From an uncultured Alphaproteobacteria bacterium (GTDB lineage: Bacteria > Pseudomonadota > Alphaproteobacteria > UBA3830): a stretch of DNA of 51,237 nucleotides. Location of the stretch: positions 1 to 51,237 of the forward strand of contig CAJODB010000009.1 in the NCBI GenBank assembly GCA_905233185.1, given 5' to 3'. Of the stretch, positions 28,354 to 38,672 are shown piece by piece. The notes under the pieces were generated by a model, which had not been told where the DNA came from, made no database searches, and was given only the letters and a program-made list of their open reading frames with translations. The position numbers were made by a program, and so were the translations under genes. Position 1 is the stretch's first letter. Every line of letters begins with the position of its first letter.

Positions 28354-31300
28354 TTATTCGTCAATTTTGTGTTCATCTGAGATAGCATCTTGCTGAAACT
28401 CAAAGTTTAATCCAAGACCGCACAGCTCTTTCATAAGAACATTAAACGACTCTGGAATTCCCGGAACAATGTTTTCATCACCCTTAATGATCGACTCATA
28501 AGCTTTTGTTCGACCTGTAACGTCATCGGATTTTACTGTAAGGATTTCTTGGAGAGTATAAGCCGCACCATAAGCCTGCAATGCCCAGACTTCCATTTCT
28601 CCGAACCTCTGTCCTCCAAATTGAGCCTTACCGCCAAGAGGTTGCTGTGTAACAAGGCTGTAAGGACCAATTGAACGTGCGTGAATCTTGTCATCGACCA
28701 TGTGATGTAGCTTCAGCATGTATATACAGCCCACAGTTACTTGCCGATCGAACTTTTCACCCGTTCGGCCATCGTACAAAGTGACCTGACCGGAAGTATC
28801 AAGTCCTGCTTTCTTCAATGCCGCAACGATATCTTGCTCACGAGCTCCATCGAAAACAGGTGTTGCAACAGGAATACCATCGGTAACATTCGTTGCAAAC
28901 TCAACTAGTTCATAATCAGAGAGTTTAGCGATATCCTTCTTGTCTTTTTCATCATTGTATATATCGCTCAACTCAGCTCTCAAAGCCTTTATAAGCTCTT
29001 TATCAGATTGAACGTTCTCGATAACTTCTCTTACCTTCTTGCCGAGTCCCTTCGAAGCCCATCCAAGATGCGTCTCCAAGATTTGTCCTACGTTCATACG
29101 AGAAGTAACACCCAATGGGTTTAAGATAATGTCCAAAGGTGTACCATCTTCCAAATGAGGCATGTCTTCCACAGGAAGAATTTTTGAAACGATACCTTTG
29201 TTTCCGTGGCGTCCTGCAAGCTTATCTCCCGGTTGCAATTTACGCTTATCTGCAATATAAACCTTGACCATTTTCAAAACGCCTGGCGCAAGATCATCGC
29301 CTTTGCGTAATTTCTCGACTTTTTCATCGAATGTTTTATGCAATTTCGAAAGAATCTCATTAAAATCACTGTGTAAACCAACGATTTCAGCAGCAACAGT
29401 CTTATCTGCAATTGTAATTTGACGCCACTGTCCGCGTGTCATGGAATCCAAATATTCTTCGGTAATTTTTGCGATTTTTCCTTTTATTGGTGATGAAACT
29501 ACCTTCTGTCCGAGCAATTTTTCACGCAACTTGCTATAATAGACGTCCTCGATAATTTTTTGCTCAGCATCCAGATCGTTCTTATAGTTCTCGATCTCTT
29601 TTCTTTCAATTGCGATTGCTCTTTCGTCTTTTTCAATGCCGCTTCTTGAAAAGATTTTTACGTCAACAACCGTTCCTCTTACTCCAGGAGGTACTCGCAA
29701 GGAAGAATCTCGAACATCTGCTGCGCGCTCTCCGAAAATCGCTCTCAATAGCTTCTCTTCAGGAGTCATAGCGGACTCACCTTTTGGCGTAACTTTACCG
29801 ACTAGGATATCTCCCGCTTGAACTTCAGCACCGATGTGTACGATTCCTGCTTCATCGAGATTTCGCAGGGCGTCATCGGATACATTTGGAATATCTCTTG
29901 TAATTTCTTCATTACCAAGCTTCGTATCTCGCGCCATTATCTCGAATTCTTCAATATGTATTGACGTAAAATAGTCATCTTGAACGAGCTTTTCGGAGAT
30001 TATGATAGCGTCTTCGAAAGTATAACCATGCCACGGAAGGAATCCGACCAAAACGTTCTGTCCGAGAGCAAGCTCACCAATGTTGGTACCTGCGCCATCT
30101 GCGATAATGTCGCCAACTTTGATAACATCGCCTTTTTTAACCAGTGGTTTTTGATTCAAACAGGTGCTATGGTTCGATCTCTTAAACTTTCTCAAATTGT
30201 AGATGTCAACACCAACGTCTGTCTTGTCGCTTTCGGTCCTGATAACTATTCTATCTGCGCTAACTTGATCCACGACTCCGTCATGTTTTGCTACAACCGA
30301 CACTCCTGAATCCATAGCGACAACGCCTTCCATACCTGTACCGACTAACGGTGCCTGTCCTCTCAACAATGGAACAGCTTGGCGCTGCATGTTCGCTCCC
30401 ATAAGGGCTCGGCTTGCGTCATCGTTTTCGATAAACGGAATCAACGTCGCAGCGATAGAAACGATCTGCTTTGGCGAAACATCCATGAAATCGATTTCTT
30501 CCGCAGGAGCATTGGTAACTTCACCTGCTTTTCGGCAAGTAACAAACTCATCTTTGAATTTTCCATCGGCATCAACAGCAGCATTGGCTTGAGCTATGAC
30601 ATGCTTGGCTTCTTCTGTTGCAGAGAGATACACAACTTCATTCGTTAGTTTGCAATTCTTTACTCTTCTATATGGAGTTTCGATAAATCCATATCTGTTT
30701 ATTCTTGCGAAAACCGCCAAAGAGTTGATAAGACCGATGTTTTGGCCTTCCGGAGTTTCAATAGGACATATGCGACCATAGTGCGTCGTATGTACATCTC
30801 GCACATCAAAGCCTGCTCTGTCACGGGTCAAACCACCAGGTCCAAGAGCCGATATACGACGCTTGTGCGTAATTTCCGCCAGAGGGTTTGTTTGATCCAT
30901 GAACTGAGACAACTGCGACAGTCCGAAAAACTCTCTGATAGCAGATGATATCGGTTTTGCGTTTACGACATCATTAGGGACAGCATTTTCTATATCAACA
31001 GACCCCATGCGTTCCTTTATGGCACGCTCCATTCTTGCAAAACCGACTCTGAATTGGTTTTCCATAAGCTCACCGACAGAACGAACTCGTCTGTTTGCAA
31101 GGTTATCGATATCGTCAATTTCGCCAACGCCGTCTTTAAGCTCGTGCAATATCTTCAGAATGCGCAAAATATCGTCTTTTGTGAGAATTCCAAGCGACTC
31201 AGGCTTATCGACACCCAAGCGCTCATTCATTTTTACACGACCAACTGTCGATAAGTCGTATCTATCTTCATTAAAGAAGAGCGAATTATTGAACAACTCT

Positions 31301-32538
31301 TGTGCAGAATCTACTGTCGCAGGCTCTCCAGGGCGCATAACCCTGAAAATCTCGATCATGGCTTCTTCTCTGTTGTTACATTTATCAATTGCAAGCGTAT
31401 TTCTGATATATCCGCCTATTTCTGTATGATCAATAAGCAAAACCGAGAATTTGTTCTGTTTATCAAGAATCTTTTTGATCAATTCTTCCGTAAGTTCATC
31501 GCCTGCTTCTGCAATAACAAGGCCGTTATCTTCATCAATGATATCAAATGCAACATACTTACCGACTAAATCTTCAGCAAATACAACAACGTCCTTCAAT
31601 CCTTCTTCTTGGAGCTTTTTTGCGATTCTTGATGTGACTTTTTCGCCCGCCTTTAGTACAACTTCGCCTGTTTTTGCGTTTATTAAGTCTTTTTCAAGTC
31701 GGATTCCCTTCCAATGTTTCGCATCAAATGCTCTTGAAAGAACTCCACCCTTTGCGCTTTTAATTTCATAGGAATCATAGAAATAAGAAAGGATTTCTTC
31801 GCGACTCATTCCCTGAAGTTCTGATGATTTAAACTCTTTGTCTGGATTTTTCGCACGCATTTTTTCTGTTTCAGCGGAATCCAAAGCCAACAGCAGAGTT
31901 GAAACAAGAAGTTTTCTTCTCCTGTCGATTCTTATATAAATGATATCTTTTGCATCAAATTCGAAATCCAGCCAGGCACCTTTGTACGGAATAACATGGG
32001 CAGCGAATAAATATTTGCCTGATGTATGAGTCTTCCCGTGATCGTGATCAAAGAATACTCCGGGAGATCTTTGCATTTGTGAGACAATAACACGCTCAAT
32101 ACCATTTATTATGAATGTACCGCTATCGGTCATCAAAGGAAGATCGCAAATATATACATCCTGCTCTTTTATGTCTTTTATGGTGCGCTCACCTGTTTCT
32201 TCATCAGTGCACCACACAATTAAACGAAACACCGCCCTTAAAGATGCCGCATAAGTAAGACCTCGATTACGACATTCATCTTCTGTATATTTTGGCTCAT
32301 CGAAATGATAGCTGCAAAAATCAAGCTGTGCACGCCCGCTGGCGTCTTTTATAGGGAACGTATCCTTAAACGCCTCGCTAAGACCAATATCCTCTCGCAC
32401 ATTTTTTACATTTTCAGAATGCAAGAACACATCATATGATGCTCTTTGTAACTCTATAAGGTTTGGTAGCGTTGCTACCTCCTTAATCCGTCCGAAATTT
32501 TTTCTAAACCTTTTACGCTCAGTGAACGTTCTGACCAT
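28354..32538 (-). CDS. rpoB: DNA-directed RNA polymerase subunit beta
   Basis: The 1394-residue protein carries the expected blocks: [16 protein letters not shown]-type lobe sequence (here [20 protein letters not shown]), the rifampicin region [23 protein letters not shown] with [17 protein letters not shown], the [20 protein letters not shown] block and the C-terminal [20 protein letters not shown]. The residues of the rifampicin pocket look wild type (Ser-Gln-Phe-Met-Asp-Gln, His, Arg). It is cotranscribed with rpoC. The ribosomal genes rplJ and rplL, which usually precede it, are not in the 580 bases upstream. Confidence 0.99.
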   Translation of the reverse strand: MVRTFTERKRFRKNFGRIKEVATLPNLIELQRASYDVFLHSENVKNVREDIGLSEAFKDTFPIKDASGRAQLDFCSYHFDEPKYTEDECRNRGLTYAASLRAVFRLIVWCTDEETGERTIKDIKEQDVYICDLPLMTDSGTFIINGIERVIVSQMQRSPGVFFDHDHGKTHTSGKYLFAAHVIPYKGAWLDFEFDAKDIIYIRIDRRRKLLVSTLLLALDSAETEKMRAKNPDKEFKSSELQGMSREEILSYFYDSYEIKSAKGGVLSRAFDAKHWKGIRLEKDLINAKTGEVVLKAGEKVTSRIAKKLQEEGLKDVVVFAEDLVGKYVAFDIIDEDNGLVIAEAGDELTEELIKKILDKQNKFSVLLIDHTEIGGYIRNTLAIDKCNNREEAMIEIFRVMRPGEPATVDSAQELFNNSLFFNEDRYDLSTVGRVKMNERLGVDKPESLGILTKDDILRILKILHELKDGVGEIDDIDNLANRRVRSVGELMENQFRVGFARMERAIKERMGSVDIENAVPNDVVNAKPISSAIREFFGLSQLSQFMDQTNPLAEITHKRRISALGPGGLTRDRAGFDVRDVHTTHYGRICPIETPEGQNIGLINSLAVFARINRYGFIETPYRRVKNCKLTNEVVYLSATEEAKHVIAQANAAVDADGKFKDEFVTCRKAGEVTNAPAEEIDFMDVSPKQIVSIAATLIPFIENDDASRALMGANMQRQAVPLLRGQAPLVGTGMEGVVAMDSGVSVVAKHDGVVDQVSADRIVIRTESDKTDVGVDIYNLRKFKRSNHSTCLNQKPLVKKGDVIKVGDIIADGAGTNIGELALGQNVLVGFLPWHGYTFEDAIIISEKLVQDDYFTSIHIEEFEIMARDTKLGNEEITRDIPNVSDDALRNLDEAGIVHIGAEVQAGDILVGKVTPKGESAMTPEEKLLRAIFGERAADVRDSSLRVPPGVRGTVVDVKIFSRSGIEKDERAIAIERKEIENYKNDLDAEQKIIEDVYYSKLREKLLGQKVVSSPIKGKIAKITEEYLDSMTRGQWRQITIADKTVAAEIVGLHSDFNEILSKLHKTFDEKVEKLRKGDDLAPGVLKMVKVYIADKRKLQPGDKLAGRHGNKGIVSKILPVEDMPHLEDGTPLDIILNPLGVTSRMNVGQILETHLGWASKGLGKKVREVIENVQSDKELIKALRAELSDIYNDEKDKKDIAKLSDYELVEFATNVTDGIPVATPVFDGAREQDIVAALKKAGLDTSGQVTLYDGRTGEKFDRQVTVGCIYMLKLHHMVDDKIHARSIGPYSLVTQQPLGGKAQFGGQRFGEMEVWALQAYGAAYTLQEILTVKSDDVTGRTKAYESIIKGDENIVPGIPESFNVLMKELCGLGLNFEFQQDAISDEHKIDE

Positions 32539-33051
32539 ATTGAAACCTCTGTAAAAACGAAATGAACAACAATTGCTGACCGTGGTAACCTACGCTTAGG
32601 GTAATAAAATACAGGCATAAGAACGAAAACACAAGCCCTTGTACGATAATTTTATAAAAAAACTGTTAATAATGGGGATTTTTCCCGATGAATTTGCTGC
32701 TTTTTGGCAGGCTAGACGCTGCACGTGATTACCGCAAATCGCATTATGAAAGACAGAACGAAAAAAAAGAGACTAAAAAAGATAAGAACTGCCGTGAAAT
32801 GAATATAGATTCTTCAATACCTTTAGAATGGCACGAGAGAGGCTGGATTATTTGTTCTCCTCAATCTCAGAATGACGAGGAGACAGGCTGATGGATTTTT
32901 CGTTCACTTTCTATTGTCTAAAATGATACCAAGGATTTTTCTGTAATCCGAAGACTTCACCATATCATCATTCTGAAAACTTCAGCTCCCTCTCTGTCAT
33001 TCAGAGAACAACGCGATGAAATCCAGTTCAAGAAGATTCCATTTGCATAAT
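32539..33051. other. Intergenic region upstream of rpoB with repeat remnants
   Basis: About 500 bases lie between rpoB and the terminator of the outer-membrane protein gene. A candidate rpoB promoter on the minus strand is TTGTGT, 17 bases, TATTTT within ~32600-32640. The rest has one doubtful small frame (32688-32891) and two degenerate inverted copies of a GTCATTC...AATCC element (about 32844-32876 and 32996-33024), of the kind found as dispersed intergenic repeats. No ribosomal protein gene is present. Confidence 0.45.
32688..32891 (+). CDS. Doubtful small protein, unknown
   Basis: A 67-residue frame, Lys/Glu/Arg-rich, starts at ATG with only GGGG ~12 bases upstream. Its last third overlaps the intergenic repeat remnant near 32844-32876, which argues for chance coding. 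No family is recognised. Confidence 0.2.
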   Translation: MNLLLFGRLDAARDYRKSHYERQNEKKETKKDKNCREMNIDSSIPLEWHERGWIICSPQSQNDEETG

Positions 33052-33081
33052 AAAAAACAGGCACGACCAAAGCCGTACCTG
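33052..33081 (-). terminator. Intrinsic terminator of outer-membrane protein gene (left copy)
   Basis: On the minus strand CAGGTACGGC and GTCGTGCCTG pair in a 10-base stem with two G-U pairs around a TTTG loop, followed by TTTTTT. It is nearly the same as the terminator after the paralogue at 40784. Confidence 0.88.
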
Positions 33082-33120
33082 CCGATTGATACTTTATCGT
33101 TCTAACAGACTATCCGATCA

Positions 33121-33831
33121 TTAGAAGCGGACGTTGTAAGAAACCAAAGCGCGGATATTGAAACCATCGTTTGCTTTAAGTTCATATCCATCTGCTTTCT
33201 TTGTTCCTTTAAATCTGTATTCACCTTCTAAACGAGCTGTGAACTTCTTGCAGAAAGCTTTCTCAACACCAAGAGCCAAGGTTGGAACAATTTTCGCAGC
33301 CTTAAGTTCTTTGTTTGCTGTCTCGAGATTTACTTTCGCGGTTGAGTGAGAACCAGCGACTTTGAAGTATACCATTGTGTTGTACTTAGGAACGATATAA
33401 CCCAGTCTCAAACCAAGAGATGTGAAAAGACCATTGCTCTTCAACTTTGCATTTTGCTTTACTGTTTTATATGTAACTTGCTCAGTCCAATCTTTGTTCT
33501 TTGTGAAGTCAAACAAAACTTCCATTCCAACATAGAACTTATCTTTGAAGACTTTTCCGCCACCAAGACCAACCGTTCCAATGAAGCGATTTGCATTCTT
33601 AGAAATCTTTGCATTGGTACCGTTGTCTTTATCTTTTACTTCAGCCTTCAAGAAGCTTCCGCCGATACCAAGAATGAATTGAATGCCGCCAAAATCCGGG
33701 CTGCAGCACTCTTCAGGTGCTTGCTCGACAATTGCCGGCTCTTCATGAGCTGTGACTACGGTGGTATCCGCATTCAAAGCCATTGGTGACAACAAACCAG
33801 CTAATGCTGTTGATGCTACTATTTTCTTCAT
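33121..33831 (-). CDS. Outer-membrane beta-barrel protein, left paralogue
   Basis: The 236-residue protein has a signal peptide cleaved near ALNA, then a short acidic segment ending in CC. The body is of alternating barrel strands, including FIGTVGLGGGKVFKDKFYVG, LGLRLGYIVPKYNTMVYFKV and a C-terminal strand RALVSYNVRF, whose final Phe is the barrel-insertion signature. It is a small porin-like or OmpA-barrel-like surface protein. The first 43 residues are identical to those of the gene at 40784, and the promoters, 3' regions and terminators also match, while the loops differ. The two genes lie in inverted orientation. AGGAG precedes the ATG. Confidence 0.85.
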   Translation of the reverse strand: MKKIVASTALAGLLSPMALNADTTVVTAHEEPAIVEQAPEECCSPDFGGIQFILGIGGSFLKAEVKDKDNGTNAKISKNANRFIGTVGLGGGKVFKDKFYVGMEVLFDFTKNKDWTEQVTYKTVKQNAKLKSNGLFTSLGLRLGYIVPKYNTMVYFKVAGSHSTAKVNLETANKELKAAKIVPTLALGVEKAFCKKFTARLEGEYRFKGTKKADGYELKANDGFNIRALVSYNVRF

Positions 33832-33862
33832 TTAAATTACTCCTAAATTAAACATAGTCAGA

Positions 33863-33891
33863 AGTGTATACCCGTTTTTCTTTTTAATCAA
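33863..33891 (-). promoter_or_regulatory. Candidate promoter of left outer-membrane protein gene
   Basis: TTGATT (33886-33891) and TACACT (33863-33868) are 17 bases apart on the minus strand. The -35 hexamer overlaps the last codons of the exonuclease gene. The paralogue at 40784 has the same TTGATT element. Confidence 0.4.
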
Positions 33892-34810
33892 TATTTGCGT
33901 GCAATATGTTGCTATTGTGTTGCAAAAAAGTCGCAGTACTCTTTGCGTATATAGATGTCCTGTACATTCTGTTTATGAGGGATCCAAAACCAAGAGAAGC
34001 TAGAAAATCGTGCGCCTTTTCATGGTTATAATTGAATTTTATAGGCGGAAAAATATCGAAAATTTTAACACTTTTGCTCAATGTCGCTAACTTTTTTGAT
34101 AATTCAGCATCTTCTCTGTGAGTAATAAGCCTGTCTTTTAGTTTTTCAGGCTCTATTTTATTAACATTTTCATATATTCCTTGCAAAGATCCGTAGTTTT
34201 TGATTAATTTTGCTGCTGTAACAGGCCCTATACCGGCAACTCCCGGAATATTGTCAGCTTTATCACCTATTAATGCTTGAAAATCAACCATTTGAGATGG
34301 AATGACGCCATATTTCGTTTTAACATCTTCTGTTGTAACGATTTTCGATTTTACGGGATCATATATTTCGATATTGTCATTCATAAGTTGCAGAAGATCT
34401 TTATCTATTCCGACTATTCGTACCTTGTAACCTCGACTGGCTAACTCGTTTGAGTATGAAGCAATGACATCATCAGCTTCGAATCCCGGTTGCGATATAG
34501 TAGGCAACCCGAATGCTCCGCAAGCTTCATTCATGAGAGGCATTTGTGCTCGTAAATCATCAGGAATAGCCTCGCGATTGGCTTTATATTGCGGGTACAT
34601 ATCAAGACGGAACGTATGACGTCCGGAATCCATTGCAACGCAAAACAAATCGGAATCATGTTTGCAGAGCTGCGAAATAAGCATTGTACAAAATCCATGA
34701 ACTGCTCCAACAGAACGTCCATCAGCTGTCTTCATAGGAGGGCATGCAAAAAATGCTCTGAAAATGAAGCTTGAACCGTCCATTATGACTGCTAATTTTT
34801 CTCCCGACAT
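33884..34810 (-). CDS. Stand-alone 5'-3' exonuclease (PolA N-terminal domain type)
   Basis: This ~308-residue protein corresponds to the flap-endonuclease/5'-3' exonuclease domain of DNA polymerase I, with metal-ligand motifs intact: IMDGSSFIFRAF, the AMDS...YPQYKANR arm, GFEADDVIAS, GIDKDLLQL and the helix-hairpin-helix GDKADNIPGVAGIGPVTAAK. It ends ~30 residues after the domain, so the proofreading and polymerase domains are missing. It would remove RNA primers and flaps. I prefer ATG 34810; a TTG at 34840 is the longest start. It lies just after secB on the same strand. A polymerase part may be encoded elsewhere. Confidence 0.88.
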   Translation of the reverse strand: MSGEKLAVIMDGSSFIFRAFFACPPMKTADGRSVGAVHGFCTMLISQLCKHDSDLFCVAMDSGRHTFRLDMYPQYKANREAIPDDLRAQMPLMNEACGAFGLPTISQPGFEADDVIASYSNELASRGYKVRIVGIDKDLLQLMNDNIEIYDPVKSKIVTTEDVKTKYGVIPSQMVDFQALIGDKADNIPGVAGIGPVTAAKLIKNYGSLQGIYENVNKIEPEKLKDRLITHREDAELSKKLATLSKSVKIFDIFPPIKFNYNHEKAHDFLASLGFGSLINRMYRTSIYAKSTATFLQHNSNILHANID

Positions 34811-34848
34811 TGTCTTGGTGCACCTTTCCTTGTTATCCAACAGCTTGC

Positions 34849-35322
34849 TTATTGAAGAGTCTGACCTTTTGAATCCAATTGCTGTTGATACAATTCTGCA
34901 AAATTGACGGGAGCCAAGTACAATGGTGGAAATCCTCCTTCGCTAACAGCTGTTGCAACTATATTTCTGGCGAATGGAAACAACAGACGAGGGCATTCTA
35001 TATAAAGAATTGGCCCCATGAGATCATCAGGGAATCCTGAAACAGAGAACTCTCCTTTATAATTCAAATCTAAGATGAACATTGTTTTGCTCTCTATCTT
35101 CGCATGAATGTTTACAATAAGTGAAACATTATAGAGGCCTTTTGCTTTATCTACATCTTCAACATCAACTTTTATCTGAGCATCTATTTCCGGTTGCTTG
35201 TTTGAAGTTATATGAGATGCCGGTGTAACATTTTCGAAAGAGAAATCTTTTGTATATTGCACATTTATTGAAAAAATCTGCTGTTGCTGACCATTATTAT
35301 CTGATTTTTTGTTACCTGTCAT
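34849..35322 (-). CDS. secB: Protein-export chaperone SecB
   Basis: The 157-residue protein matches SecB: KDFSFENVTPASHI near the start, VDVEDVDKAKGLYNVSLIVN, the LDLNYKGEFSVSGFPDDLMG segment, then LYIECPRLLFPFARNIVATA and GGFPPLYLAPVNFAELY. SecB tetramers keep preproteins unfolded and hand them to SecA. This fits the many exported and outer-membrane proteins of the window. The 5'-3' exonuclease gene follows closely on the same strand. Confidence 0.96.
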   Translation of the reverse strand: MTGNKKSDNNGQQQQIFSINVQYTKDFSFENVTPASHITSNKQPEIDAQIKVDVEDVDKAKGLYNVSLIVNIHAKIESKTMFILDLNYKGEFSVSGFPDDLMGPILYIECPRLLFPFARNIVATAVSEGGFPPLYLAPVNFAELYQQQLDSKGQTLQ

Positions 35323-35514
35323 TTAAAACTCTCTATATGATATGAAATGATAATATAAAAAAATAAATATAGAGATATGATACAGGAAAGAGACAGATAA
35401 AACAATCCATATCGCGACTCATTTTCCCCATTTAGAACGATATGAAACAAAATGTATTATTCTAAGAGAGAGCTAAGCAATGAAAAATATCCCATCCTAA
35501 GGACTTGCTCTATT

Positions 35515-36360
35515 TTATCCTTTGACAGAACCAGCAGTGAGTCCTGAAATGATTCTGCGCTGAAAAATGACTACCAGAACAATCAGCGGCAGTGTAACCA
35601 GCACACTTGCAGCCATAATCAATCCCCATGGAAGCTCATGTTGTGATGCTCCACTGAACAAAGCCAACGAGACAGGGACTGTCCTTGCTTGATTTGTCAA
35701 TGTAAACGTTAGAGCGAACAAAAACTCGTTCCAAGCTGCAATAAATGCCAGAAGTCCTGTTGTTACGATAGCAGGCTTCAAAATCGGCAGGAAAACCTTC
35801 GTCAATATCGTATATCTGCTTGCTCCGTCCATAATTGCCGCTTCTTCGATCTCCTTTGGAATACTTCTCATGAAATTCGTCATGACCCAAAGTGTAAATG
35901 GAACAGTTATAATCATATACGAAAGAATCAATGCTGATTTTTCATTGTATATATCCAAAAATCTAATGAGTTCGAACAATCCTGACAATACAGCGACATG
36001 AGGAAGTGTAGTTACGCCAAGAGCAGTCATCAAAACGCGTTTCTTACCTCTGAATCTTGCGCGAGCAAGTGGGTACGCCGCTAAAAGACACACTGCGAGA
36101 GTCAGCAATGAGGTTAATACTGAAACAACCGCTGAGTTAAAGAATGAATGACCGAATGTTACATCATTAAATACCTCGATATAGTTTGTGAATGTGATCT
36201 TTGATGGCCAAAGTTCTGTAGAAAATAGGCTTGCGCTATCTCGTAGAGAAGAAACTATAGCCCAGTAAAATGGAAATAAACAGCAGAAAGCTATAACTAA
36301 ACAAACCCCATAAAAGGCAATTTCTTTTACTAGTTTTTTCGTTTTCCAGATCATAATCAT
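35515..36360 (-). CDS. Carbohydrate ABC transporter permease (MalG type)
   Basis: The 281-residue protein has six hydrophobic helices and the EAA loop EEAAIMDGASRYTILTKVFLPILKPAI, split here as EEAAIMDGASRY and FLPILKPAI, which docks to the ATPase. The end, RRIISGLTAGSVKG, is characteristic of MalG-like permeases of CUT1 sugar importers. It is the last gene of a three-gene set (binding protein, MalF type, MalG type), 2 bases after the MalF-type gene. No ATPase gene follows, so a shared MsmX/UgpC-type ATPase elsewhere is needed. Confidence 0.93.
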   Translation of the reverse strand: MIMIWKTKKLVKEIAFYGVCLVIAFCCLFPFYWAIVSSLRDSASLFSTELWPSKITFTNYIEVFNDVTFGHSFFNSAVVSVLTSLLTLAVCLLAAYPLARARFRGKKRVLMTALGVTTLPHVAVLSGLFELIRFLDIYNEKSALILSYMIITVPFTLWVMTNFMRSIPKEIEEAAIMDGASRYTILTKVFLPILKPAIVTTGLLAFIAAWNEFLFALTFTLTNQARTVPVSLALFSGASQHELPWGLIMAASVLVTLPLIVLVVIFQRRIISGLTAGSVKG

Positions 36361-36362
36361 TA

Positions 36363-37280
36363 TTAGCTCATTTCCCTTAGTTTCTTCTGATTAAATGATA
36401 CATACAACACACCTAAAAATGCGACAAAGAATAGAAGGACAGTTGCGGCGGCTGAACCGTATCCTACGTCTGCATAATCAACCAAGAATCGCCTCGAGTA
36501 TACGGACATTGTAGCGTTTTCATTATTGCCGCTGCTCAAAATATACACAAGATCAAAGATTCTGACAGCGTCCAATGTTCTGAAAATCATAGCGACAATA
36601 ATTGTCGGCTTCATGAGTGGCAAAATAATGCTTCTGAAAGTCGTTCTGAATGGAATGCTGTCAACTTCCGCTGCTTCAAAACAATCTTGCGGCAGTGATT
36701 GTAGTCCCGCAAGTAACAACAAAGCCATATATGGTGTTGTTTTCCACACATCTACCAGGATTATCGACACAATACTGAGGGCATTGGAGGCAATCCAAGG
36801 AATAGGCTCGTTGATTATGGACATGCGCATAAGAAGATCATTTATAATGCCGTACGAATCATTGAGCATCCATGCCCACATTCTAGCAGAGACGATTGTC
36901 GGAATAGTCCACGGTATCAAAACAATAGCACGCATCCACCCACGTCCTTTAAAATTCCGATGCAAAATTAAGGCGATAATCATGCCAAGTGCGGTTTCTA
37001 ATGGAACAGACACAATTGCTATAACAAATGTATTCAAAACGGCTTTCCACCAATCTTGGTCACGAGCAATTGCGATAAAATTATCGATGCCAACAAATTC
37101 AACATCCCAAAGATTATCCAAAGTCGCATCTGTGAAACCGAAAAATATGGTTCTTATGAGCGGCCAACCTGCACATATTATAAGAGTAAGCAGGCAAGGA
37201 GTCAGAAACATCCAATTGAGAAAATTTCCGCTACTTGGAACCTGACGTTTTTTGAATTTTTGCGGGTGAAAAATCTTCAT
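36363..37280 (-). CDS. Carbohydrate ABC transporter permease (MalF type)
   Basis: The 305-residue protein has six membrane helices and the EAA loop FEAAEVDSIPFRTTFRSIIL followed by PLMKPTI. The N-terminal part (LNWMFLTPCLLTLIICAGWP, then FFGFTD) is typical of MalF/UgpA/ThuF-like CUT1 permeases lacking the large periplasmic loop of enterobacterial MalF. It pairs with the MalG-type protein encoded immediately downstream. Two bases separate it from the binding-protein gene. Confidence 0.93.
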   Translation of the reverse strand: MKIFHPQKFKKRQVPSSGNFLNWMFLTPCLLTLIICAGWPLIRTIFFGFTDATLDNLWDVEFVGIDNFIAIARDQDWWKAVLNTFVIAIVSVPLETALGMIIALILHRNFKGRGWMRAIVLIPWTIPTIVSARMWAWMLNDSYGIINDLLMRMSIINEPIPWIASNALSIVSIILVDVWKTTPYMALLLLAGLQSLPQDCFEAAEVDSIPFRTTFRSIILPLMKPTIIVAMIFRTLDAVRIFDLVYILSSGNNENATMSVYSRRFLVDYADVGYGSAAATVLLFFVAFLGVLYVSFNQKKLREMS

Positions 37281-37282
37281 CG

Positions 37283-38659
37283 TTATTTTATCCCAAAAAA
37301 GCCTTTTATTTTACTCCAAAGACTCACGCTTTCGCCTTTTTCCTTTTTCGGAGCCTTTTTCTCAGCTTTATTTAATAAGCGAATGAGCTTCTTGTTCAAT
37401 TTGTTAAGCAGTCTTCTGGCTTCCGTCTTGTTCATTTCTGTCTCAGTAGACTGCGTAAGAATTGTGTTTACAGCGTTGTATATCTCAGAACTGGCTCTTG
37501 AGTAATCTTTACCGAACTCTATAGATGGTCGAACGACTGCGTTATTCAATGAATCAAATAGGTCTGCGAAGAAAGGATTGGAGCCGATTACATCTCTATC
37601 CTGATACAAACTTTTGAAAGTAGGGAGATATGAATATTGCGCACGATACTTTTGCTGCGTTTTGTCGGTTAAGAATTTTATGAGATCCGCTGCAATTTCC
37701 GGATGTTTCGAATACTTTGAGACAACAAGGAACCAACCACCAAGTACTCCCGAGTTCTTTCCTCTTTTTGCGCTTTTTGGAATAGGCATAACACCAATTT
37801 TTCCGGCAACAGCTGTTGAAGGTTCATTCATAAGAGCCCAGGCATACGGCCAGTTGCGCATAAATACAGCATTCCCAGATTGAAACACTCCGCGAGCATC
37901 TTCTTCTGAGTAATTAAGTACGTTGTGATTCGTTATACTGTTTATGCACTTAACCATAAACATTGTGGCGTCAACTGCTGAGTCTGCATCTACAACGGCC
38001 TTCTTATTTTGAACTATAGCACCACCAAACGAGTCGACAAACTCCAAGAAATTACACGTAAGAATCTCAAATGCTTTTGCTTGGAACAGGAAACCATGAA
38101 ATTTTCCTTTCTTTTCAGGCTGTTTTCTTTCTTCATTCTGGATATACAAAGCAGTTTCATACAGTTCTTCCCAAGTTGTAGGAACTGCTCGACCATACTT
38201 TTCCAGCAAATCTTTGCGGTAGTACATTATTCCGCAATCAGTATACCAAGGAAGAGCTACCATTTGCCCTTCTGCACTGTACATGCTTTTGCGAACAGCA
38301 TCGAAATAGTCGCCTGTATCAATTTCGTCCGGCGCAAAAATCTCATTTAGAGGGTATAAATAGTCAGCAAATACTCCTATCCATGCAACGTCCATTTGCA
38401 TTATGTCTATATCGAACGTTTCCGCGCTCAACCATTGTTGATACAGAGCAAAGCACTCATTGCTTGCATGTGGTAGGGTTACAATTTCGACTTTATGCTT
38501 ACCTCCGTGTTTTTTGGTCCATTCATCAATGGCTTTTTTGCATAACTCAATTTCTCGACCTTTCGAACGACATGTCATTCTGATAGTCCAAGCTTCAAGA
38601 TCAGAGAATCCCGTGAAAAAAATCGATAAAACAGTAAGCAATGACAAAAGTTTCTTCAT
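37283..38659 (-). CDS. Extracellular solute-binding protein of sugar ABC importer
   Basis: The ~458-residue protein has a signal peptide (KKLLSLLTVLSIFFTGFSDL) and the family-1 sugar-binding fold: VDVAWIG-type segment (MQMDVAWIGVFADYLYPLNE), LPWYTDCGIMYYRKDLLEKYG, PTTWEEL, and late GGWFLVVSKYSKHPEIAADLIKFLTD. The layout resembles trehalose/maltose binders (ThuE-like); the sugar itself is not predictable. A Lys-rich C-terminal tail (~405-440) is unusual. I chose the ATG at 38659 over 38671. The gene follows aspS after about one to a dozen bases, so it may be cotranscribed with it. Confidence 0.92.
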   Translation of the reverse strand: MKKLLSLLTVLSIFFTGFSDLEAWTIRMTCRSKGREIELCKKAIDEWTKKHGGKHKVEIVTLPHASNECFALYQQWLSAETFDIDIMQMDVAWIGVFADYLYPLNEIFAPDEIDTGDYFDAVRKSMYSAEGQMVALPWYTDCGIMYYRKDLLEKYGRAVPTTWEELYETALYIQNEERKQPEKKGKFHGFLFQAKAFEILTCNFLEFVDSFGGAIVQNKKAVVDADSAVDATMFMVKCINSITNHNVLNYSEEDARGVFQSGNAVFMRNWPYAWALMNEPSTAVAGKIGVMPIPKSAKRGKNSGVLGGWFLVVSKYSKHPEIAADLIKFLTDKTQQKYRAQYSYLPTFKSLYQDRDVIGSNPFFADLFDSLNNAVVRPSIEFGKDYSRASSEIYNAVNTILTQSTETEMNKTEARRLLNKLNKKLIRLLNKAEKKAPKKEKGESVSLWSKIKGFFGIK

Positions 38660-38672
38660 ATAAAACACCATA

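Noticed and set aside
36526-37245. A 239-residue plus-strand frame opposite the MalF-type permease
   Set aside because: It is antisense to a clearly conserved permease, has no ribosome binding site, and its composition follows the opposite gene.
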